A stretch of DNA of 64,000 bases. It comes from Pseudoflavonifractor intestinihominis (GTDB lineage Bacteria > Bacillota > Clostridia > Oscillospirales > Oscillospiraceae). Below are positions 33,277 through 39,613 of this stretch, piece by piece. A program made the translations under genes and the position numbers. Position 1 is the stretch's first letter. Every line of letters begins with the position of its first letter. The DNA is taken from contig NZ_JBBMFK010000007.1 of NCBI RefSeq assembly GCF_040096055.1, positions 1 through 64,000 on the forward strand. The letters are read 5' to 3'. The notes beneath the pieces are model-generated. The model was not told the origin of the DNA. It ran no database searches and saw nothing but the letters and a program-made list of their open reading frames with translations.

Positions 33277-33700
33277 ACAGGCGCTGGAGGCCCTGGTACG
33301 CCAGGTGCTGCTGGAAAAGCTGGGAGAGGCATCGGGGGAGACGGTAAAAAAAGTTCCCGTGCCCCAGCTGCGGGTGACGGAGGAGCACCGGATGGACACC
33401 GGCCGGGCAGGGGACAGGGTATACACCCGGGACCTGTTCACGCTTGACGAAAGCCCCCGGCTGGGTGCGGGCATCATGGAGATGACCGACACCACCTTTC
33501 CCTGGACCCTGAACTACGACGAGATGGACTATGTGATTGAGGGGCGGCTGGACATCCGGACCGACCGGGGCACCGTGTCCGCCGGGCCGGGGGAGGTCAT
33601 CTATATCCCCAGGGGCAGCGCCATCCGTTTTTCTGTGACGGGGCACGCCCGGTTCCTCTATTTCGTCTATCCGGCGGACTGGCAGAACCAGAACACATAA
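33269..33700 (+). CDS. eutQ: EutQ-like cupin (acetate kinase-type family), short form
   Basis: A 143-aa protein made of an amphipathic N-terminal helix (LEALVRQVLLEKLG), which resembles an encapsulation peptide, and one cupin domain (about 45-138) with MDYVIEGRLDI, GPGEVIYIPRGSAIRFS. Enteric EutQ is about 229 aa and has acetate kinase activity. The present protein lacks the N-terminal lobe, so the activity is not assured. It is the last gene of the operon and ends at a strong terminator. Confidence 0.85.
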   Translation: MDKQALEALVRQVLLEKLGEASGETVKKVPVPQLRVTEEHRMDTGRAGDRVYTRDLFTLDESPRLGAGIMEMTDTTFPWTLNYDEMDYVIEGRLDIRTDRGTVSAGPGEVIYIPRGSAIRFSVTGHARFLYFVYPADWQNQNT

Positions 33701-33735
33701 AAAGAGGTGGAGAGCAGCGCTCTCCACCTCTTTTT
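33699..33735. terminator. Bidirectional terminator of eut and the M24 operon
   Basis: AAAAAGAGGTGGAGAG and its complement form a long stem around 5 nt, with A5 and T5 at the two ends. Confidence 0.9.
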
Positions 33736-34805
33736 CACACGATTTGCAGTTCTTTCCCGGCGTGGTTGAGCACCTCGCAGCCGTCTTCGGTGACCAGCAC
33801 CAGGTCCTCGATGCGCACCCCCAGTTTCCCGGGCAGGTAGATGCCCGGCTCCACCGAGAACACCATGCCGGGCCGGAGGGGCGCCATGCTCACCGGGCTG
33901 TTGTCTGGGGGTTCATGGCACTCCAGGCCGCAGCCGTGGCCCAACCGGTGGGTGAAGTAGGGGCCGTATCCCGCGTCTTCAATGACCGAGCGGGCGGCAC
34001 GGTCCACGTCGCACAGCAGCACGCCGGGGCGGATCATGGCCTCGGCGGCGGCGTTGGCGGCCCTGACCGTCTCATAGACCCGGCGGCCCTCGTCGCTGAC
34101 AGAGCGGAAAAACACCGTACGGGTCATGTCGCACCAGTAGCGGCCGATGGGGTTGAACAGGTCCAGCACCACCGAGTCGCCCGCCTTCAGGCGGGTACCG
34201 TTGGGGCCGTGGTGGGGGTCGGCGCCGTTGGGGCCGAAGCAGACCAGCTGCCCCTCAGAGGACCGCTCGCCGCCGTGGTCCCGGAACAGCTGCTCCACCA
34301 GGGCGGCCATCTCGTCCTCCCGCACGCCCTCCTTCAGGGCGGCGATGGCGGCGGTGACCACCTGGTCGTTGATGCGGGAGGCGGCGCGGAGGGCGGCGAT
34401 CTCGTCGGCGTCCTTGCAGGTGCGGGCGTCGTCCACCGGCGCGGAGCCGGGCACGGGGCGCACGTCGGGCCGGGCGGTGAGCAGGGACATGAGAAACTTG
34501 CTGGGCCAGAACTTGTCCACACCCAGGGCGCCGGGGGCCAGAGCGGCGCACAGCTGGGCAGTGGGGTCGTCGCTGTCGGTGTGGAGCACCAACTCCAGCC
34601 CCTCCTGGGGCTGGAGGGCGAAGAGCTCGTTGCCGAAGAGCACGGGGGCCGCGCCACGGCGGAGATAGAGGGCCAGCATCCGCTCCATGGGCTCCACCCA
34701 GTAGCCGGTGAGATAGTAGACCGAGGCGGTGGAGGTGACGATGATCTGCTCCAGCCCCGCCCGCTCCATGTTTTCCAATACACGATCAATCCGCGCGGTA
34801 TTCAC
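33735..34805 (-). CDS. M24 family aminopeptidase (Xaa-Pro dipeptidase-like)
   Basis: A 356-aa dinuclear metallopeptidase with a creatinase-like N-terminal domain (about 1-125) and a pita-bread catalytic domain. The five metal ligands are visible: Asp in VVLDLFNP, Asp in CDMTRT, His in HRLGHGCGLECHE, Glu in SVEPGIY and Glu in RIEDLV. Such enzymes remove N-terminal residues before proline or hydrolyse proline dipeptides. It is the last gene in a minus-strand operon with two nucleoside hydrolases, suggesting scavenging of peptides and nucleosides. Confidence 0.88.
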   Translation of the reverse strand: MNTARIDRVLENMERAGLEQIIVTSTASVYYLTGYWVEPMERMLALYLRRGAAPVLFGNELFALQPQEGLELVLHTDSDDPTAQLCAALAPGALGVDKFWPSKFLMSLLTARPDVRPVPGSAPVDDARTCKDADEIAALRAASRINDQVVTAAIAALKEGVREDEMAALVEQLFRDHGGERSSEGQLVCFGPNGADPHHGPNGTRLKAGDSVVLDLFNPIGRYWCDMTRTVFFRSVSDEGRRVYETVRAANAAAEAMIRPGVLLCDVDRAARSVIEDAGYGPYFTHRLGHGCGLECHEPPDNSPVSMAPLRPGMVFSVEPGIYLPGKLGVRIEDLVLVTEDGCEVLNHAGKELQIV

Positions 34806-34826
34806 AGAGATCCTTCCTTTTTTTGA

Positions 34827-35762
34827 TTATCTTCCGTATTCGCTCAACAGGTCCAGCAGCCGCCGGACAAACCTGGGCCGGTCCACGTCCAGCACCAGAT
34901 CGGTGTTGGGGGTGCGCTTGGCGTCGCTGAAGGCGTCGGTGACGGTCTTGCCCCGGGTGTAAGTACCGGCCCGCTCCACGCCCACCCAGCAGTGGACAGA
35001 GTGGAACAGGGTGGGGTCAATGGCGCACAGCATGGCGCAGGGGTCGTGCATGGGTGCGCCGGGGGTGCCGTAGGGCACGGCCCAGGACAGCTCCTGACGG
35101 CTGAGCGCGGCGCAGAAGGCGGCCTGCACCGTACCGAAGGATTCCAGCTGGGCCACTTCCGCCTCCGTCAGGTGGGCACGGTGGCACACGTCCAGGCCGC
35201 ACAGGGCAATGGGGATTCCCGCGCGGAATACCATCTCAGCGGCCTCCGGGTCGGCGTAGATATTGAACTCAGCGGCGGGCGTGGCGTTGCCGAAGCAGGC
35301 GCCGCCCCCCATGACGGTCAGCTTTTTGACATATTGGGGCAGGTCGGGGTACTTGGCCAGGGCGATGGCCAGGTTGGTCAGGGGACCGGTGGCCACGATC
35401 TCCAGCCGGCCTTCCAGCGCCCGGGCCTCCCGGTAGATGGCATCCCAGGCCTTCTCCTCCCGGAGCACGGCCCTGGGCTCGGGCATGGGCCAGCCCATGA
35501 GGCCGTCGGCGCCGTGGACCTCGCTGGCCTCCCGGACCTGGCCGGTGAGGGGGCGGTCCGCGCCGGGGTACACCGGGATCTCCTCCCGTCCGCCCAGCGC
35601 CAGGATCTTCAGCGTGTTGGGGGCGGTATAGTGCAGAGGCACGTTGCCTGCAACGGGGGTAATGGCCCGGATGTCCAGCTCAGGGGCCCGGAAGGCGGCC
35701 AGCAGGGCCATGGCGTCGTCAATGCCCGGGTCGCAGTCGATGATAACGGGTTTCCTGTTCAT
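34827..35762 (-). CDS. Nucleoside hydrolase (second of a pair)
   Basis: A 311-aa inosine-uridine-preferring type nucleoside hydrolase that releases ribose and a base. The true start is MNRKPVIIDCDPGIDDAM, which overlaps the stop of the preceding gene by 4 nt. The calcium-binding DCDPGIDD cluster, VMGGG, the EFNIYADPEAA segment and the catalytic-site His in GAPMHDP are all present. It shares the operon and clear homology with the gene upstream, so the two probably arose by duplication and diverged in base preference. Confidence 0.9.
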   Translation of the reverse strand: MNRKPVIIDCDPGIDDAMALLAAFRAPELDIRAITPVAGNVPLHYTAPNTLKILALGGREEIPVYPGADRPLTGQVREASEVHGADGLMGWPMPEPRAVLREEKAWDAIYREARALEGRLEIVATGPLTNLAIALAKYPDLPQYVKKLTVMGGGACFGNATPAAEFNIYADPEAAEMVFRAGIPIALCGLDVCHRAHLTEAEVAQLESFGTVQAAFCAALSRQELSWAVPYGTPGAPMHDPCAMLCAIDPTLFHSVHCWVGVERAGTYTRGKTVTDAFSDAKRTPNTDLVLDVDRPRFVRRLLDLLSEYGR

Positions 35763-36721
35763 GCCTGTCCCTCCCCATAGGTTTTCACAGCCGCCACCAG
35801 CAGGTCGGCAAAGCCGTCCCGGTCCACGCCTGTGATGACCCGGGCGTTGGGGGCGGCGGCGGTGATGTGGTACCGGTCGCCCACGGTGGCGCCCCGGGTG
35901 TAGTCCCCGGCCACCTCGATGTCCACGTGCATCTCCTCCACGGTGAACAGCTCCGGGGCCACCAGAGCGGCCACGGCCACCGCGTCGTGGACGGGGGCGC
36001 CGGCGTAGCCCTTCTCCCGGTGGAAGCGGTAGAAGAACGCCAGCCACTCCGCCACGATCAGGGCCACCGGGTTGCCCACGGAGCGCACCCGTTCAAAGTC
36101 CTCGGGGAAGATGAGGGCCTTTTCCGTCACGTCCAGCCCGGCCATGGTGATGGGTACCCCGGAGCGGAACACGATGTCGGCGGCCTCCGGGTCCACCAGA
36201 ATGTTGAACTCGGCGGCAGGGGTCCAGTTGCCGTGGGAGATGCCGCCGCCCATGAGGGAGATGCCGCCGATCTTCTCCTTCAGCTCCGGGTGGGACAGGA
36301 GCAGGGAGGCCACATTGGTCAGGGGCCCAGTGGGCACCAGGTACACCGGCTCCTTGCTCTCTGCCAGAACCTTTGCCATCAGCTCGGCGGCGGAGCAGGA
36401 CAGCGGCTCCCGATCAGGCTCGGGCAGGGCGGGGCCGTCCAGCCCCGACTCCCCGTGGACGCTGGGGGCCGCCATGGGCTCGGCCACCAGCGGGCCGGGG
36501 CGGCCCTTGGCCATGGGCGCGTGGATGCCCAGCAGCGTCATGACCCGCAGGGCATTGTAGGTGGTCTTTTCGATGGTCTGGTTGCCGCAGACGGAGGTGA
36601 TACCTCTGATGTCCAGGGCGGGCGAGGCCTTGGCCAGCATCCAGGCCATGGCGTCGTCATGGCCCGGGTCGCCGTCCAGCAGGACGGGGATCCGGGCGGG
36701 AAGATTCCAGTGGATTGACAT
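35759..36721 (-). CDS. Nucleoside hydrolase (first of a pair)
   Basis: A 320-aa enzyme of the same family as the following gene. The start MSIHWNLPARIPVLLDGDPGHDD has a perfect AAGGAGG site; an upstream in-frame start lacks one. Calcium-binding DGDPGHDD, SLMGGGISHGN, EFNILVDPEAAD and His in GAPVHDAVA are visible. Cytoplasmic nucleoside salvage is expected. The overlap with the next gene is ATGA. Confidence 0.9.
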   Translation of the reverse strand: MSIHWNLPARIPVLLDGDPGHDDAMAWMLAKASPALDIRGITSVCGNQTIEKTTYNALRVMTLLGIHAPMAKGRPGPLVAEPMAAPSVHGESGLDGPALPEPDREPLSCSAAELMAKVLAESKEPVYLVPTGPLTNVASLLLSHPELKEKIGGISLMGGGISHGNWTPAAEFNILVDPEAADIVFRSGVPITMAGLDVTEKALIFPEDFERVRSVGNPVALIVAEWLAFFYRFHREKGYAGAPVHDAVAVAALVAPELFTVEEMHVDIEVAGDYTRGATVGDRYHITAAAPNARVITGVDRDGFADLLVAAVKTYGEGQA

Positions 36722-36732
36722 GATGTTCCTCC

Positions 36733-37248
36733 TTAAAAGCCGTAGGACTGGCACAGGGCGCTGAGGGCCTGGGGCGTCTTTCCGGCGGAAAAGGCGGCCG
36801 CCTCCTCCGGCGTGCGCCCCTCCTCCAGCACCAGATGGGCCCCCAGCCGCTCCGCGCGCTTGCCCAGGGCGTCTCCGGCCCTGTTCTCCCGGGCGATCAT
36901 GATCAGGTAGAGGGTGGTGAAGAGCCTGTCCGCCCGCACGCTGTCCCCGGGAGCGGCGGTGTAGGCGGAGGAGAGGCGGGCGATGAGCTCCAGCACGGCG
37001 TCATTGGGGAGCAGATCCCCGCGGGCGGGCTTGGCGCCCACCGCGCCGTACACAGTGACAAAGTCCGCCATGACCTTGTCCCGGCCGTACCGCTGGGCCA
37101 GCTCCGAGAGCCGGACAAGGCAGCTTCCGCTGGTGGGCCGCCGGGTCCAGAGAAAAACCCGCTCCTGGACGCACCAGCGTCCGTCCCTGTCCTCGGTGAA
37201 GCCGATGCTGGTGCCGCCGGGAAAGGATTTCACAATCTCAAAGGCCAT
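36733..37248 (-). CDS. Hypothetical protein in the nucleoside hydrolase operon
   Basis: A 171-aa protein starting MAFEIVKSFPGGTSIGFTED, with a GGAGGG site. It is soluble, with no signal or membrane helix. A basic, Trp/Arg-rich N-terminal part is followed by helical segments (RLSELAQRYGRDKVMADFVTVYGAVG; VRADRLFTTLYLIMIA). It resembles small uncharacterised Firmicute proteins; I cannot name a function. The long open frame extending upstream to 38088 is an antisense artefact of GC-rich DNA. Only 11 nt separate it from the nucleoside hydrolase gene. Confidence 0.7.
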   Translation of the reverse strand: MAFEIVKSFPGGTSIGFTEDRDGRWCVQERVFLWTRRPTSGSCLVRLSELAQRYGRDKVMADFVTVYGAVGAKPARGDLLPNDAVLELIARLSSAYTAAPGDSVRADRLFTTLYLIMIARENRAGDALGKRAERLGAHLVLEEGRTPEEAAAFSAGKTPQALSALCQSYGF

Positions 37249-37342
37249 AGAGCGCCCTCCTCTCTGTGAGGTAAGTATAGCAAAGTGGGGGCGGGTGTAG
37301 CAAGGCCTTTCTCCCAGGGGGAGGAGAGAAGGGGAAAAAGGC

Positions 37343-37372
37343 TTGCGCTGTGAGAAGCGGGCGTGATAGAAT
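37343..37372 (+). promoter_or_regulatory. Candidate promoter of the first LytTR/GHKL operon
   Basis: TTGCGC (37343-37348) and TAGAAT (37367-37372) are 18 nt apart. A GTGCCCAGGCAT sequence at 37392-37403 differs from the LacI-type palindrome near 8210 at two positions and may be coincidental. Confidence 0.4.
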
Positions 37373-37437
37373 AATAGCCCGGTAAGAGGCTGTGCCCAGG
37401 CATGGCGGGAGAAAAACGAGGAAATGGGGGAACGGGG

Positions 37438-38145
37438 ATGCTGAACATTGCCATCGTGGAGGACGACCCGCAGGCCGCGGGGCTGCTGGTGTCCTATCTG
37501 GACCGCTACGCCCAGGAGCAGGGGCTCGTCTGCAACAGCGTTATTTTCAACGATGCGCTGGACTTTCTCACCGGCTACAAGGCCAGCTTCGACCTGGTTT
37601 TCATGGACATCGAGCTGCCCGGCCTGGACGGCATGGAGGCCGCCCGCCGCCTGCGGGAGATGGACAGAAGCGTGATCCTGATCTTTGTGACCAACATGGC
37701 CAACTTTGCCGTGAAGGGCTACGAGGTGGACGCCCTGGACTTCATCGTCAAGCCGGTGACCTATTTTCCCTTTTCCATCAAGCTGGACCGGGCGGTCAAG
37801 CGGCTGGAGAGCCGCCAGGAGCGGGAGCTGGTGGTGCCCACGGAGAACGGTGTGGTGTGCCTGAAGTGCTCGGAGGTGACCTACATCGAGGTCATGCAGC
37901 ACCAGGTGACCTACCATACCAGGGAGCGCAACTACACCGGATACGGCTCTCTGAAGAAGATCGAGCCCCTTCTGCCGGAGAAGACCTTTGCCAAGTGCAA
38001 CAGCTGCTACCTGGTGAATCTGCGCTATGTCCGGCAGGTGAAGGACTTCAGCGTGCTGGTGGGGGAGGACTGGCTGGCCATCAGCCACGCCAGGCGGAAG
38101 CCCTTCCTCAGCGCGCTCAATGAGTACATCGGGAGCATTGAATAG
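37438..38145 (+). CDS. LytTR family response regulator (copy 1)
   Basis: A 235-aa response regulator. The receiver domain (about 1-120) has the acidic pocket VEDD, the phospho-acceptor Asp in FMDIELPG, and Thr/Lys in FVTN and IVKPV. The C-terminal LytTR DNA-binding domain (about 135-235) includes TYIEVMQHQVTYHT, KCNSCYLVNLRYV and SHARRKPFLSALN. The start MLNIAIVEDD has a GGGG site; 12 upstream in-frame codons are unlikely. The cognate kinase follows after 2 nt. Closest paralogue in the window is the regulator at 52454-53164. Confidence 0.9.
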   Translation: MLNIAIVEDDPQAAGLLVSYLDRYAQEQGLVCNSVIFNDALDFLTGYKASFDLVFMDIELPGLDGMEAARRLREMDRSVILIFVTNMANFAVKGYEVDALDFIVKPVTYFPFSIKLDRAVKRLESRQERELVVPTENGVVCLKCSEVTYIEVMQHQVTYHTRERNYTGYGSLKKIEPLLPEKTFAKCNSCYLVNLRYVRQVKDFSVLVGEDWLAISHARRKPFLSALNEYIGSIE

Positions 38146-38147
38146 CC

Positions 38148-39476
38148 ATGTATGAAGTGACCCAGCTGTTCTGGTACAAGTCGGTCTTTATGGCCGAGAT
38201 TCTGGCGGCCGAATTTCTCTTCACCTTCCGCCTGAAGAAAAAGGACCACTACCCCGTCCGCTTTGCCCTGGCGGCCCTGCTGTGTATGGCCGCCTCGGTG
38301 GCCGCGCCCATCTTCGGGTACAACGCCCTGTACAGCTCGGTGCTCTTCTTCGCCCTGTTCGCCGTGTCGGTGGGGGCGCTGATGCTGTGCTTCCGGGAGC
38401 CCTTCCTCCACGTGTTCTTCTGTGCCGTGGCGGCATACACGGTGCAGCATATCGCCTTTGAGCTGTACAACTTCATTGTGGTGGTCACCGGCCTCAACGC
38501 CGGGCTGCCTGTGGAGGTGTACGGCGAGAGCGCTGCCCGGCTGTCCGGGCTGTTCCTCACCCTGGTGTACGTGGACGCCTACTGCATCGTCTACTGGCTC
38601 ATGACCATCACCTTCGGCTCCATGATCCGGAAAAACGAGGACCTGCGCATCCGCAGCACCTCCATGCTGGTGCTGGTGGCCCTGGTGGTGCTGGTGGACG
38701 TGGTCATCAGCGCGGTGGTCACCTATTACAGCTACGAGAACAACAACTCCTTCTACGTGAGCGTGGCCTCCATCTACAATATCCTCTGCTGCCTCCTGGC
38801 CCTGTACGTCCAGTTCTCCCTGCTGTCCAAGCGGCAGCTGGAGCGGGAGCTGGACACGGTCAACAGCCTCTACGAGCAGGAGAAAAAGCAGTACGACATG
38901 TTCAAGGAGAACCTGGACTTCATCAACGTCAAGTGCCACGACCTGCGCCACCAGATCCGCCAGATCGGCCGGAGCAGCTCCCTGGACGAGGCGTCCATCC
39001 GGGAGATGGAGGACGTGATCTCCATCTACGACTCCGCGGTGGAGACGGGCAACAAGACCATCGACGTCATTCTCACCGAGAAGAGCCTCATGTGCAACAA
39101 GAACCACATCAAGCTCACCTGCATTGTGGACGGCGGGGAGATGTCCTTCATGGCCGAGCAGGACATCTACTCCCTCTTCGGCAACGCCATCGACAACGCG
39201 GTGGAGGCTCTCTCCCAGGTGGAGGACGAGGAGAAGCGGGTGGTGGGCATCATCGCCAAGCGCAAGGGCATGTTCGTGTCCCTCCAGTTCTACAACTACT
39301 GCCCCCAGACGCCCCAGTTCTCCGGCGGCCTGCCCGTCACCACCAAGGCGGACAAGCAGTACCACGGCTTCGGCATGAAGAGCATCCGCATGATCGCCCA
39401 GAAGTACGGCGGCGAGATGGATATCTCGGTGGAAAATCAGGTGTTCAACCTGAGGCTGCTCTTCCCCCTGGAGTAG
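38148..39476 (+). CDS. GHKL sensor histidine kinase, AgrC-like (copy 1)
   Basis: A 442-aa membrane kinase with six helices in the first 225 residues, a coiled-coil stretch (LERELDTVNSLYEQEKKQYD), the phospho-acceptor His in NVKCHDLRHQIRQI and a GHKL ATPase domain with the N box LFGNAIDNAVEAL and G-type motif HGFGMKSI. It pairs with the LytTR regulator just upstream, and a permuted GH3 gene follows after 137 nt. AgrC-like kinases often sense peptides, but the large membrane part may sense other ligands. No precursor peptide gene is obvious. Confidence 0.9.
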   Translation: MYEVTQLFWYKSVFMAEILAAEFLFTFRLKKKDHYPVRFALAALLCMAASVAAPIFGYNALYSSVLFFALFAVSVGALMLCFREPFLHVFFCAVAAYTVQHIAFELYNFIVVVTGLNAGLPVEVYGESAARLSGLFLTLVYVDAYCIVYWLMTITFGSMIRKNEDLRIRSTSMLVLVALVVLVDVVISAVVTYYSYENNNSFYVSVASIYNILCCLLALYVQFSLLSKRQLERELDTVNSLYEQEKKQYDMFKENLDFINVKCHDLRHQIRQIGRSSSLDEASIREMEDVISIYDSAVETGNKTIDVILTEKSLMCNKNHIKLTCIVDGGEMSFMAEQDIYSLFGNAIDNAVEALSQVEDEEKRVVGIIAKRKGMFVSLQFYNYCPQTPQFSGGLPVTTKADKQYHGFGMKSIRMIAQKYGGEMDISVENQVFNLRLLFPLE

Positions 39477-39515
39477 CCGAGAACAGGAATATGCTGCAAA
39501 AACGGGCAGTTATGT

Positions 39516-39553
39516 CAAAACGGTTGCACCGTGCCCGAGCCCCTTTGTATACT
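39516..39553 (+). promoter_or_regulatory. Promoter region of the permuted GH3 gene (copy B)
   Basis: An extended -10 (TGTATACT, hexamer 39548-39553) has no good -35. In its place stand CAAAACGGTT (39516-39525), with the dyad ACGGT-TGC-ACCGT, and CACCGTGCCCG (39527-39537). GTGCCCGAGCCC (39531-39542) nearly matches the CG-centred palindromes at 8177 and 8210. A missing -35 beside such motifs suggests an activated, doubly controlled promoter, perhaps by the upstream LytTR regulator and a LacI-type repressor. Confidence 0.5.
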
Positions 39554-39613
39554 GTGTGCAAGGTTCGCGGAGGGCGCCATCCGCGGAAACATATCAAAGG
39601 GGGATGAAATGAA

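Noticed and set aside
39493..39607. Short frame between kinase and GH3 copy B as a possible AgrD-like signal peptide
   Set aside because: It has no proper ribosome-binding site, is basic throughout, lacks the AgrD helix-plus-acidic-tail pattern, and runs through the GH3 promoter.
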